A stretch of 64,000 bases of DNA from UBA10518 sp022837185 (GTDB lineage Bacteria > Desulfobacterota > Desulfobulbia > Desulfobulbales > Desulfobulbaceae): NCBI GenBank assembly GCA_034007705.1, contig JAVEQK010000004.1:62001-126000 (forward strand), written 5' to 3'. The notes beneath the pieces are model-generated. The model saw only the letters and a program-made list of their open reading frames with translations. It had not been told where the DNA came from and searched no databases. A program made the translations under genes and the position numbers. This document shows, piece after piece, positions 16,071 to 24,674 of this stretch (the stretch's first letter is position 1; every line of letters starts with the position of its first letter).

Positions 16071-17477
16071 ATGGACAGAACATTTCCCGATGGGATCAGG
16101 GACCATTATGACGTCATCGTCGTCGGCTCCGGGCTGGGCGGCCTGACCTGCGCCAACCGCCTGGCCTGCGCCGGCCACTCGGTCCTGCTCCTCGAGCACC
16201 ATTCCCGCCTGGGCGGACTGGCTACCTGGTTCAGGAGAAAAGGACATATATTCGACGTCTCCCTGCACGGCTTCCCCTACGGCATGGTGAAGACCTGCAA
16301 AAAATACTGGAACAGGGCGATTCGCGATTCCATCGTCCAGTTGAAGAACATCGTCTTCGACAACCCCCAGTTTTCCCTGACCACAACCTTCAGCCGGGAT
16401 GATTTCACCCGCATCCTCCAGGAAAAATTTGCTATTTCCCGTTCCACGGTGGAGGATTTTTTCGACACCGTCGGCAGGATGAATTTTTACGACGACCGGA
16501 CCATGACCACCAGGGAGCTGTTTGCCCGGTTTTTCCCCGGCCGTACCGATGTCCACCGTCTGCTGATGGAGCCCATCACCTATGCCAACGGCTCCACCCT
16601 CGACGACCCCGCCATCACGTACGGCATCGTCTTTTCCAATTTCATGAGCAGGGGGGTGTTTACCTTTCAGGGCGGGACCGACAGACTGATCGGCCTGATG
16701 GCCGACGAGCTGCGGCAAAACGGGGTGACGATCCGCACCGGCGCCCGGGTGGACCGGATTGTCGTCGAACAGGGGCAGGCAAAAGGGGTGGTGGCCGGCG
16801 GCCGGTTCATCGCCGCCTCGGCCGTGGTGTCAAACAGCGGTATTACCAATACGGTGAACAACCTCGCCGGCCGGGATGCCTTTTCCCGGCAGTTCCTCGA
16901 TCGGTTTGATGCGGTGCAGGTCAACAATTCGAGCTGCCAGGTCTATTTCGGCATCCGCCGGGGCGAATCGATTCCCGATATCGGGGATCTGCTGTTCACC
17001 TCGACGGCGGAGGAATTTTCCTCGGAGGAGATGCTCGGCATGGAGACGAAAAGCCGGACCTTCTCCGTCTATTATCCCAAGACGCGTCCCGACCGTCCGG
17101 ATTTTACGGTTGTGGCCTCGATGAACGCCAATTATGATGATTGGGCCGAGCTGGACGAGGAGGCGTACCGGGAGGCCAAGGCCGCCATGATCGAACGCTG
17201 CTTCACCGACCTGGAACGCTATGTTCCCGGGATCAGAAGCAGAGTCGACTGGGTCGAGGCGGCGACGCCCCGGACCTTCAACCGCTACACCCTGCATACC
17301 AGGGGGACCTCCTTCGGCACCAAGTTTGAAGGGCTTGATATTTCCCGCTCCCTGTTCAAGGAAGTGCAGGGACTGTTCCATGTCGGTTCGGTCGGCATCA
17401 TCATGAGCGGGTGGCTGGGGGCGATCAACTACGGCGTCATCGTCGCCAATGACGTGGACGGCCTCCTGCGGAGCTGA
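16071..17477 (+). CDS. CrtI/phytoene-desaturase-family FAD oxidoreductase, second copy
   Basis: About 468 residues from the ATG at 16071; a GTG at 16047 is an alternative. The FAD-binding start is DVIVVGSGLGGLTCANRLACAG followed by LEHHSRLGGLATWF, and the C-terminus has FHVGSVGIIMSGWLGAINYG. It shares family and layout with the gene just upstream, but the two are clearly diverged, which suggests different steps or a heterodimer rather than a recent copy. TYANGSTLDDPAITYG and the GG-T-D motif FQGGTDRLIGLMADEL match the CrtI fold. Its substrate is unknown; context suggests the acyl chain on the cluster ACP or a downstream lipid. Confidence 0.85.
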   Translation: MDRTFPDGIRDHYDVIVVGSGLGGLTCANRLACAGHSVLLLEHHSRLGGLATWFRRKGHIFDVSLHGFPYGMVKTCKKYWNRAIRDSIVQLKNIVFDNPQFSLTTTFSRDDFTRILQEKFAISRSTVEDFFDTVGRMNFYDDRTMTTRELFARFFPGRTDVHRLLMEPITYANGSTLDDPAITYGIVFSNFMSRGVFTFQGGTDRLIGLMADELRQNGVTIRTGARVDRIVVEQGQAKGVVAGGRFIAASAVVSNSGITNTVNNLAGRDAFSRQFLDRFDAVQVNNSSCQVYFGIRRGESIPDIGDLLFTSTAEEFSSEEMLGMETKSRTFSVYYPKTRPDRPDFTVVASMNANYDDWAELDEEAYREAKAAMIERCFTDLERYVPGIRSRVDWVEAATPRTFNRYTLHTRGTSFGTKFEGLDISRSLFKEVQGLFHVGSVGIIMSGWLGAINYGVIVANDVDGLLRS

Positions 17478-17484
17478 TACTGCC

Positions 17485-18225
17485 ATGACGGATTTCCAGG
17501 GACAGAGGGCGGTCGTGACCGGGGCCACCAGGGGGATAGGAAAAGCCATCGCCTCGGCCCTGCTCCGGCGGGGGGTGACGGTCATCGGCACCTACGGCTC
17601 GGACGGGAAGGCCGCCCAGCGCTTCCTGGAGGAGAGCGGGGAGGTGTCAGACCGCCTGTTTCTGCACCAATGCGACGTCAGCAGCTACGGGGAGGTCGAA
17701 GCCCTGTATGGGAAAATCGAAGAGCGGTTCGAGACCATCGACATTCTGGTGAATAACGCCGGCATCAGGCGGGACGGGGTCCTGGCCATGATGCCCGAGG
17801 AGGACTGGCGGCGGGTGGTGGACGTCAACCTGACCGGGGGCTTTATCATGTCCAAGTTCGGGGTCCGGCTCATGCTCAAGCAGCGATACGGCCGGATCAT
17901 CTTCATCACTTCGCCCATGGCCCATATGGGCTTTGCCGGACAGTCCAACTACGCCGCCTCCAAGGCGGGCCAGATCGGCATGATGAAGGCCCTGTCGCGG
18001 GAAACCGCCAAAAGGAATATCACGGTCAACTGCGTTTCTCCCGGCTTCATTGAAACCGGCCTGCTGGATGATCTGCCCGAGGCCCTGGTCAGGGAGTACA
18101 GAAACATGGTGCCCCTCAGGCGGTTCGGCAAACCCGAGGAGGTGGCCGAGGCCGTGCTCTTCCTGGCCGGCCGGAAGGCGGCCTATGTCACCGGCGCGGT
18201 GCTGGAAGTAACCGGGGGGATATGA
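17485..18225 (+). CDS. 3-ketoacyl-ACP reductase-like SDR (FabG-like)
   Basis: A 246-residue short-chain dehydrogenase. TGATRGIG (12-19) binds NADPH; the catalytic set is N115 (DVNLTG), S143 (FITSPMAHMG), Y156 and K160 (NYAASKAG). NNAG at 90-93 and VSPGFIETGLL are typical of FabG. It would reduce the 3-keto group made by the ketosynthase. The ATG is 8 bp past the second flavoprotein stop, and its own stop overlaps the dehydratase start, so it is part of one translational chain. Sequence alone cannot exclude another ketone substrate, but the ACP context favours acyl-ACP. Confidence 0.9.
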   Translation: MTDFQGQRAVVTGATRGIGKAIASALLRRGVTVIGTYGSDGKAAQRFLEESGEVSDRLFLHQCDVSSYGEVEALYGKIEERFETIDILVNNAGIRRDGVLAMMPEEDWRRVVDVNLTGGFIMSKFGVRLMLKQRYGRIIFITSPMAHMGFAGQSNYAASKAGQIGMMKALSRETAKRNITVNCVSPGFIETGLLDDLPEALVREYRNMVPLRRFGKPEEVAEAVLFLAGRKAAYVTGAVLEVTGGI

Positions 18226-18677
18226 TGGACGGGCAAGAGGAGCGCTACATCCGCGACCGCATCCCCCATCGGCCGCCCTTTCTGTGGCTGGACCGGGTGC
18301 TCGAGATCACCCCCGATGCGATCAGGGCGGAAAAAACGATCCCTGTCGACCTCGATCTGTTCCGGGGACATTACCCCGGCCACCCCCTTATGCCCGGGGT
18401 CCTCCTGTGCGAGGCCGTTTTCCAGGCCGGTGCGGTTCTGCTCGCCGAGCGGGAGCACGCCGGGAAGGGCGCCATGCCGGTCCTGACCAGGATAACGGCG
18501 GCGCGGTTCAAAAGGGAAGTCCCTCCCGGGGCGACCATGGTCATCACGGCCAGGCTCGTCGAGCGGGTGGGCCCGGCCTGGTTCCTGAAGGGATCGGTCC
18601 GGGTCGGGGACCGGACGGCGCTGCAGGTCGAATTTGCCTGCGCCATGAAGGAAGAAAAGGGCAAGGGAAGTCGATGA
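18222..18677 (+). CDS. 3-hydroxyacyl-ACP dehydratase-like hotdog protein (FabZ-like)
   Basis: A 151-residue hotdog-fold protein. The FabZ core GHYPGHPLMPGVLLCEAVFQAG is present with catalytic H50 and E64, preceded by the N-terminal IPHRPPFLWLDRV. It would remove water from 3-hydroxyacyl-ACP to give trans-2-enoyl-ACP. Its start overlaps the reductase stop by four bases (ATGA), and its stop overlaps the enoyl reductase start in the same way, giving tight coupling of KR, DH and ER. Whether it also isomerises the double bond, as FabA does, cannot be told from the motif; the sequence is closer to FabZ. Confidence 0.9.
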   Translation: MMDGQEERYIRDRIPHRPPFLWLDRVLEITPDAIRAEKTIPVDLDLFRGHYPGHPLMPGVLLCEAVFQAGAVLLAEREHAGKGAMPVLTRITAARFKREVPPGATMVITARLVERVGPAWFLKGSVRVGDRTALQVEFACAMKEEKGKGSR

Positions 18678-19474
18678 GCTTTCTCGGACTCGAAGGCAGA
18701 AAAATTGTCGTTTTCGGCCTCGCCAACCGGAAATCCGTGGCCTGCGCGATCGGCCGGGTGCTGGAAGAGGTCGGGGCCGAGGTGATTCACGTGGTCCGCA
18801 GCCCGCAGCGGGAGGAGGCGGCCCGGAAGCTGTTCCCGCGATCACCCGTTTACACCTGTGATGTGGAGGATGAGCGCAACATCGTCCGGGTGCGGAATGC
18901 GATTGCCGCCGACGGCCATGGATCGATCAGCGGCATTGTCCATTCCATCGCCTATGCCAATTATTCCGAGGGATTGAAGCCCTTTCACGAAACCCTGAAA
19001 AAGGATTTTCTGCAGGCCGTGAACATCTCCTGTTTCTCGCTGATCGCCATCAGCAATCATTTCCGCGACCTGCTCGAGGAGCACGCCTCGGTCGTCACTA
19101 TTTCTATTTCCACTACCAGGATGGCCGCTGAAAATTACGGGTACATGGCCCCGGTCAAGGCAGCCCTGGAATCGTCTCTCTGTTTTCTGGCCAAAAGTTT
19201 TTCCGCTTTTTCCGGGGTCCGCTTCAACGCGGTCTGTCCGGGGCTCCTGAAGACATCCGCCTCCGCCGGCATCCCCGGCTACGTGGACAGCTACCTGTTC
19301 GCCGAACAGGCCATTCCCCGGAAAAAGGCACTGCAGTCCAGGGAGGCAGCCGATGTCGCCGCTTTTCTCCTGTCCCGGCGGTCGTCGGGCATCAACGGCC
19401 AGTGTCTCGTGGTTGACGCCGGCATGGGATTCAATTACTTTGACCGGCAGATCGTGGCCGGCGTCGTCGGCTGA
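18674..19474 (+). CDS. Enoyl-ACP reductase-like protein (FabI-like)
   Basis: A 266-residue protein of the FabI branch of SDRs. GLANRKSVACAIG (15-27) matches the FabI nucleotide loop (GxANxxSxAxxIA). The catalytic pattern Y-x6-K is seen as Y155 and K162 in NYGYMAPVKAALES, with the conserved methionine four before the lysine. NAVCPGLLKTSAS is the substrate-loop region. It would reduce trans-2-enoyl-ACP, completing a full elongation round within the cluster. The ATG at 18674 overlaps the dehydratase stop (ATGA). It is not evident whether it works fully or leaves some double bonds, which matters for the product. Confidence 0.87.
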   Translation: MSFLGLEGRKIVVFGLANRKSVACAIGRVLEEVGAEVIHVVRSPQREEAARKLFPRSPVYTCDVEDERNIVRVRNAIAADGHGSISGIVHSIAYANYSEGLKPFHETLKKDFLQAVNISCFSLIAISNHFRDLLEEHASVVTISISTTRMAAENYGYMAPVKAALESSLCFLAKSFSAFSGVRFNAVCPGLLKTSASAGIPGYVDSYLFAEQAIPRKKALQSREAADVAAFLLSRRSSGINGQCLVVDAGMGFNYFDRQIVAGVVG

Positions 19475-19509
19475 CCCGAACGGCAGCCGTTTTCCGAGTG
19501 GAATCGGGC

Positions 19510-19749
19510 ATGGAGCAGAGCGGCAACATTATCCATCATATCTGGGGAATGATCCGGCGGACCATCGCCGTTTTTTTCTCCAGGGAGACACCCCTGTATG
19601 TCAAGGCGCTGCTGGCCGCCGGCCTGCTCTACGTGCTGTCGCCCTACGACCTGATCCCCGACTGGATTCCGGTGGCCGGCCTCATGGACGATCTGGCCCT
19701 TGCCGCCCTGCTGATCGGCTGGGCCGCGGGCTACAGGCCACGGTCCTGA
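19510..19749 (+). CDS. DUF1232 (YkvA-type) small membrane protein
   Basis: A 79-residue protein from the ATG at 19510; a GTG at 19498 would add four residues. The DUF1232 signature is clear: FFSRETPLYVKALLAAGLLYVLSPYDLIPDWIPVAGLMDDLALAALLI, with the invariant SPYDLIPD turn between two hydrophobic segments. Function of this family is unknown. It lies between the FabI-like gene and oleA in the same direction and may help place the lipid enzymes at the membrane, but that is a guess from position only. Confidence 0.85.
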   Translation: MEQSGNIIHHIWGMIRRTIAVFFSRETPLYVKALLAAGLLYVLSPYDLIPDWIPVAGLMDDLALAALLIGWAAGYRPRS

Positions 19750-19806
19750 CCCGGGGTCAAGGTTGCTGAACCCCTACGATTAAGACTTTTTCCGGTTATC
19801 CTGTTC

Positions 19807-20841
19807 ATGCGATACCAACTTGTCTGTCTCAACAGCTTCGGATATGAACTGCCGCCCAATGAGGTGGATTCCGCCCGGCTCGAGGAGCGGCTGCAGCCGC
19901 TCTATCAGCGGCTGAAACTGCCACCGGGCCGCCTGGAACTGATGAGCGGCATCGCCGCCCGGCGCTTCTGGCACGCGGGAATGCGGCCGAGCGAGGCCGC
20001 GGCCCTGGCCGGCGCCAAGGCCATCGAGGCATCAGGCGTCGATCCGGCAACAATCGACTGCCTTCTTTTTACCTCCGTCTCCCGGGACATGCTGGAACCG
20101 GCGAGCGCCTCGTTCGTCCACCGCACCCTGGGCATCGCGCAGCGCTGCCAGATCTTTGACATCTCCAATGCCTGCCTGGGTTTTCTCAACGGCATGATCG
20201 TGCTGGCCAACATGATTGAACTGGGACAGGCGCGGCGCGGTCTCATCGTCGCCGGGGAAACCGCGGAGGACCTTGTTGAGTCGACGATCCGCCATCTGCT
20301 GGACGACCGTACCCTGACCCGCAGGGACATCAAGCCGCTGTTCGCCTCGCTGACCATCGGCTCCGGGGCCGTGGCCCTGGTCATGGAAGACCGCCGGCTC
20401 AATGACACCGGCCATTATCTGGCCGGCAGCGCCTGCTATGCCAACACCACCCATAACGACCTCTGCCAGGGGGGGCAGAATGCCGAACAGGGGACCCTGA
20501 TGTCCACCGCCTCGGAGGAGCTTCTTGCCCGGGGGGTTGAAACCGCGGCCCGATGCTGGAGTGACTTTCTCGCCGCGCTTCGGTGGGAGAAAGAGTCCAT
20601 TGACCGTTTTTTCTGCCATCAGGTCGGCAGGGCCCATGCCCAGCTCCTGTTCCAGACCCTGGCCATCGACCCGGCCAGAAATTATGAGACCCTCGCCATG
20701 CTGGGGAATGTCGGTTCGGTCTCCGCGCCCATCACCATGGCCATGGGGATTGAGAACGGTGCACTCCGCCCCGGGGAAAGGGCCGCCCTCCTGGGGATAG
20801 GCAGCGGCATCAATTCACTTATGCTGGGCATCGAATGGTAA
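19807..20841 (+). CDS. oleA: OleA: acyl thioester head-to-head condensing enzyme (thiolase superfamily)
   Basis: A 344-residue KAS III-like protein. The catalytic residues match OleA in kind and spacing: C123 in DISNACLGFLNG, H271 in FFCHQVGRAH, N301 in LGNVGSVSAP, and E97 in DMLEPASASF, 26 residues before the cysteine as in the studied Xanthomonas OleA (E117, C143). That glutamate separates OleA from FabH. It joins two fatty acyl thioesters into a 2-alkyl-3-ketoalkanoic acid. The stop overlaps the oleB start, and oleB, oleC and oleD follow in order. The chain donor may be the ACP made upstream or acyl-CoA. Confidence 0.92.
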   Translation: MRYQLVCLNSFGYELPPNEVDSARLEERLQPLYQRLKLPPGRLELMSGIAARRFWHAGMRPSEAAALAGAKAIEASGVDPATIDCLLFTSVSRDMLEPASASFVHRTLGIAQRCQIFDISNACLGFLNGMIVLANMIELGQARRGLIVAGETAEDLVESTIRHLLDDRTLTRRDIKPLFASLTIGSGAVALVMEDRRLNDTGHYLAGSACYANTTHNDLCQGGQNAEQGTLMSTASEELLARGVETAARCWSDFLAALRWEKESIDRFFCHQVGRAHAQLLFQTLAIDPARNYETLAMLGNVGSVSAPITMAMGIENGALRPGERAALLGIGSGINSLMLGIEW

Positions 20842-21722
20842 TGGTGCTCCGCCCCCCTCTTTTTCAATATCCCTTTGAACCGGGAAGCCGCCTGCTGGGA
20901 AACGGGCACCGGATGAGCTATGTCGACGAGGGGCGGGGCAAACCGGTGGTCCTGCTCCACGGCAACCCGAGCTGGTCCTATCTGTACCGGAACCTCATAT
21001 CCCTGCTCGGCCGTTCGCACCGGTGCATCGCCCCGGATCACCTCGGCTGCGGCCTGTCCGACAAGCCGCAGGATTACCCGTACCGCCTGGCCGGCCATAT
21101 CGACAACCTGGGGGATTTTCTGGAACAGATGGCTGTCGGGCGCTGTGTCCTGGTGATGCATGACTGGGGGGGCGCCATCGGCATGGGCTGGGCCGCCAGG
21201 CATGCCGACAAAATTGCCGGGCTGATTGTGATGAACACCGCCGCCTTCCGGTCGAGACTGCTGCCGCGGCGGATAGCGGTCTGCCGCCTGCCCCTGATCG
21301 GGGCCTTCCTGGTCCGCGGCCTCAACCTGTTCGCCCGCGGGGCCACGGTCATGGCCGTGCGGAAAAAAATGGCCCCGGGCGTCAGGTCCGGTTTTCTCTT
21401 TCCCTACGATTGCTGGGCCAGCAGGATCGCACTGCACCGGTTTGTCCAGGACATCCCGCTGAACGAGGGGCATCCTTCCTGGCCGACGCTGCTGCGGGTG
21501 GAGGAAGGCCTGGAGCGGCTGACCGGCAAGCCCATGCTTATCTGCTGGGGAGGCCGGGATTTCTGTTTCACCGAGGCCTTTTACCACGAATGGCGGCAGC
21601 GCTTTCCCGATGCCGAGGGCCATTATTTTGCCCAGGCAGGCCATTACCTGCTCGAAGATGAATTCAACGCGGTCGGCGGCAGGATCAACCGTTTTCTCAG
21701 AGACATCGGCTGGACGGCATGA
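20835..21722 (+). CDS. oleB: OleB: alpha/beta-hydrolase, beta-lactone decarboxylase
   Basis: A 295-residue haloalkane-dehalogenase-like hydrolase. The oxyanion motif is LHGNPSWSYLYR, the nucleophile is D110 in VLVMHDWGGAIG, an acid candidate is D242 in CWGGRDFCF, and the base is H270 in QAGHYLLED. Aspartate as nucleophile and the position after oleA fit OleB, which converts the cis-beta-lactone from OleC to the cis-olefin and CO2. The start overlaps the oleA stop by 7 bp, and the stop overlaps the oleC start (ATGA). It is not fused to oleC, unlike in some actinobacteria. Confidence 0.92.
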   Translation: MVMVLRPPLFQYPFEPGSRLLGNGHRMSYVDEGRGKPVVLLHGNPSWSYLYRNLISLLGRSHRCIAPDHLGCGLSDKPQDYPYRLAGHIDNLGDFLEQMAVGRCVLVMHDWGGAIGMGWAARHADKIAGLIVMNTAAFRSRLLPRRIAVCRLPLIGAFLVRGLNLFARGATVMAVRKKMAPGVRSGFLFPYDCWASRIALHRFVQDIPLNEGHPSWPTLLRVEEGLERLTGKPMLICWGGRDFCFTEAFYHEWRQRFPDAEGHYFAQAGHYLLEDEFNAVGGRINRFLRDIGWTA

Positions 21723-23368
21723 ACGACGACAGGCAACCGATTGATTACAATATCGCCCTGGCCCTGGAGGGGGCCGCTGCCCCCCGGACCGCCAAGGCGG
21801 CCCTGGTCATGGGCAGGGACGGCACCTATCGGAGCTGGACCTTCGGGGAGCTGAGGGAAAATACCGTCAGCTATGCGGCGGCTCTCGGGGAGGCGGGGGT
21901 CAGGCAGGGTCAGCGGGTCATGCTCATGGTCCGGCCGTCAATGGAGTTTGTCTGCCTCACCTTTGCCCTGTTCCGTCTGGGCGCGACGGTCATCCTCATC
22001 GATCCGGGCATGGGCTACCGCAACCTGCTGCGCTGCGTCGGCCGCGTCCGGCCCGATTCGCTGGTCGCCATACCCCTGGTGCATTTGTTGAGCAGGATAT
22101 TTCCCCGCCCCTTCAGCACCGTCCGGAACAGGGTTTGCGTGGGCCGGCCGTTCCCCGGTTCGGGCCCCTCCCTGCGCAGTCTTGAGGCCCGCGCACCGCG
22201 CGGGGAAACCACCCGTTTCGCCGCCGGCCGGGATGACCTTGCGGCGATTATTTTCACCACCGGTTCAACCGGCCCCCCGAAAGGGGTCAGGTATACGCAT
22301 GGAATATTCCATGCCCAACTGCGGCTGATCAGGGAGTATTACCGGATCGGACCCGGCGAAGTGGATCAGCCCTGCTTTCCTCTTTTCGCCCTCTTTTCCA
22401 CCGCCCTCGGGGCAAGGGCCGTCATTCCGGAGATGAACCCCGCCAAACCCGCCCGGGTGAACCCGCGCCTGTTTGTCCGCTCGATCCTTGATCAGGGAGT
22501 GACCTATTCGTTCGGTTCTCCCGCAATCTGGGAGGTGGTCAGCAGCTACTGCCTCGAGCATGACATTGTTTTGCCGGTGCGGAAAATACTGATGGCCGGG
22601 GCCCCGGTTTCCGGCGCCCTGATTGAGCGGGTCAGCCGGATCATGGACCCGCGCGGGGAAATACATACCCCGTACGGCGCCACCGAATGTCTGCCGGTGG
22701 CCTCCGTTTCCGGCAGGGAGATCCTCGCCGGGACCTGGGATCGTACCAGGCAGGGTGGAGGAGTCTGCGTCGGCCGGCCCCTGCCGGGCATCGATATCAG
22801 GATCATCCGGCCGGAAGACGGCCCCATCCGATCGTGGCAGGAGGCCGGGGAACTGCCTGCCGGCGAAATCGGGGAGATCGTTGTCAAGGGGCCGGTGGTG
22901 ACCGGGGCCTACGATCATGACGACCGGGAGACCATGCTGGCCAAGATCAGGGACGGGGGAGACTTCTGGCACCGGATGGGAGACATGGGCTACCTCGACG
23001 ATCAGGGCCGGTTATGGTTCTGCGGCCGCAAGGCCCATAGGGTCAGGACGGAACAGGGGGTCATGTACACCATTCCCTGTGAAGCGATTTTCAATGAACA
23101 TCCCGAGGTCCTGCGCTCCGCTCTCGTCGGCGTGGGCAAGGAAGGCGCGCAGCGGCCGGTGCTGATTGTCGAGCTTGCCGAAGGAAAAAAAAGGACCGAC
23201 AGGCTGGTGGCCGAGCTGCGCGCGTTGGCCGCAACCTACGATTTGACCAGCTCGATTGAGACGTTTCTGGTGCATCCGTCCTTTCCCGTGGATATCCGCC
23301 ACAACGCCAAGATATTCCGGGAACGGCTGGCCCTCTGGGCCGGGGATCAGCTTCAGGAGCAGGGCTGA
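21719..23368 (+). CDS. oleC: OleC: beta-lactone synthetase (AMP-binding superfamily)
   Basis: A 549-residue adenylating enzyme. The P-loop-like motif is FTTGSTGPPKGV (179-190), the adenine motif is TPYGATECLP, and the late motif is RMGDMGYLDDQGRLWFCGR. In the Ole pathway the enzyme activates a 2-alkyl-3-hydroxyalkanoic acid with ATP and closes it to a beta-lactone. The replacement of the usual C-terminal GRxKD-lysine region by GRKAHRVRTEQG is typical of OleC and fits lactone rather than CoA-thioester formation. It is coupled to oleB by a four-base overlap. Confidence 0.9.
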   Translation: MNDDRQPIDYNIALALEGAAAPRTAKAALVMGRDGTYRSWTFGELRENTVSYAAALGEAGVRQGQRVMLMVRPSMEFVCLTFALFRLGATVILIDPGMGYRNLLRCVGRVRPDSLVAIPLVHLLSRIFPRPFSTVRNRVCVGRPFPGSGPSLRSLEARAPRGETTRFAAGRDDLAAIIFTTGSTGPPKGVRYTHGIFHAQLRLIREYYRIGPGEVDQPCFPLFALFSTALGARAVIPEMNPAKPARVNPRLFVRSILDQGVTYSFGSPAIWEVVSSYCLEHDIVLPVRKILMAGAPVSGALIERVSRIMDPRGEIHTPYGATECLPVASVSGREILAGTWDRTRQGGGVCVGRPLPGIDIRIIRPEDGPIRSWQEAGELPAGEIGEIVVKGPVVTGAYDHDDRETMLAKIRDGGDFWHRMGDMGYLDDQGRLWFCGRKAHRVRTEQGVMYTIPCEAIFNEHPEVLRSALVGVGKEGAQRPVLIVELAEGKKRTDRLVAELRALAATYDLTSSIETFLVHPSFPVDIRHNAKIFRERLALWAGDQLQEQG

Positions 23369-23487
23369 GGGCCGTTCGGATGTGCCGGGTCGGCACGGTG
23401 ACAGAGGAAAGGGTGAACGGAGGGCGGAGGCCCCCGCGTCCCGCCCGCGAAGCGGCCCTTTTTCCGCCGCAGTTGGGGAGATGATTG

Positions 23488-24519
23488 ATGCGCAGGGTTC
23501 TGGTTACCGGCGGCGGCGGTTTCGTCGGTCTGGCTGTCGTTGCCAGGCTGGCGGCCGAAGGGGTGGAAACAACCGTCGCCGGCCGGCACCGCTACAGGGC
23601 CGCGGAAGCGCTTGGCGCCCGCTGCCTGGTCGGCGACATCCGGGATTCCCATTTCATGGACCGGGCGGCGGCCGGCAGCGACACGGTGTTTCATGTCGCC
23701 GCCAAGGCCGGCATCTGGGGGAGCCGGGAGGACTTCTTTTCCATCAACGTGGGCGGGACGGAGAACGTGATACGCGCCTGCCGCAGGCACGGGGTCCGGT
23801 CGCTGGTCCATACCAGCACGCCGAGCGTTGTCTTTGACGGCAGGTCCATCGAAGGGGGGGACGAAAGCCTGCCGTACAGCCGGAACCCGCTCTGCCATTA
23901 CGCGGCGTCCAAGATCGCGGCGGAACAGAAAGTCCTGGCCGCCAACGGCGGCGGTCTCAAGACCGTTGCCCTGCGGCCCCATCTGGTCTGGGGACCGCAG
24001 GACACCCAGATCATTCCCCGGCTTCTTGAACGGGGCAGGCGCGGCACCCTGCGCATGGTCGGCGGGGGCGGCAACCGGGTCGATATTTCCTACATAGACA
24101 ACGTCGCGGCCGCCCATATCCTGGCGGCCAGGAACCTTGAGGAGTCCGGCTCCGCCGCCGGCCAGGCGTTTTTCATCTCCCAGGGGGAGCCGGTGGTGCT
24201 GTGGGAGTGGATCAACGAATTGTTCGACCGGGTCGGCATCCCCAGGGTCAGGAAAAGAATTTCGTTCCGCACCGCCTACCGGCTCGGGTGGATGTTCGAA
24301 AAACTGTTCACCCTGCTGCGCCTGGAAAAAGAGCCCCAAATGACGCGCTTCCTGGCCGAACAACTGGCTGAATCCCACTGGTTTTCCATTGACAGGGCGA
24401 GGGCGGTGCTGGCCTACCGCCCTGAGGTGCCGACAAAGGAGGGAGTTGACCGCCTTGTCGGCTGGATCGAAACCTCGGTCGGCGCGGAGAAAGAACAGGC
24501 TCGTTCTTTGTATTCCTGA
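23488..24519 (+). CDS. oleD: OleD: NAD(P)H-dependent 2-alkyl-3-ketoalkanoate reductase
   Basis: A 343-residue extended SDR of the 3-beta-HSD type. VLVTGGGGFVG at the start binds the cofactor; the active site is YAASK in NPLCHYAASKIAAEQ, with TSTPSVVF before it. It reduces the OleA product to the 3-hydroxy acid that OleC uses. GGGGAG precedes the ATG at 23488; a TTG just before it is an alternative. It is the last gene of the run and is separated from oleC by 119 bp. The gap shows a GGGCGG/CCGCCC pairing but no clear terminator. Confidence 0.9.
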   Translation: MRRVLVTGGGGFVGLAVVARLAAEGVETTVAGRHRYRAAEALGARCLVGDIRDSHFMDRAAAGSDTVFHVAAKAGIWGSREDFFSINVGGTENVIRACRRHGVRSLVHTSTPSVVFDGRSIEGGDESLPYSRNPLCHYAASKIAAEQKVLAANGGGLKTVALRPHLVWGPQDTQIIPRLLERGRRGTLRMVGGGGNRVDISYIDNVAAAHILAARNLEESGSAAGQAFFISQGEPVVLWEWINELFDRVGIPRVRKRISFRTAYRLGWMFEKLFTLLRLEKEPQMTRFLAEQLAESHWFSIDRARAVLAYRPEVPTKEGVDRLVGWIETSVGAEKEQARSLYS

Positions 24520-24567
24520 AAGGATAAGTTCAAGGGAAAAGACTTTCGGTTTTATGAAAAAAACTAT

Positions 24568-24596
24568 TTGACAGCTTGATATTTTTTCAGTAGTTA
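24568..24596 (+). promoter_or_regulatory. Candidate promoter of the atp operon
   Basis: A perfect TTGACA (24568-24573), 17-base spacer and TAGTTA (24591-24596), in an AT-rich stretch between oleD and the first ATP synthase gene, ~80 bases before its ATG. Confidence 0.55.
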
Positions 24597-24674
24597 TGCA
24601 GTTCGTAAGCTGAATCCTCATTCACTTTATTCTCTGGCCGACAAATTTTTATTCAGTGATCAGGAGTAGTTGAG

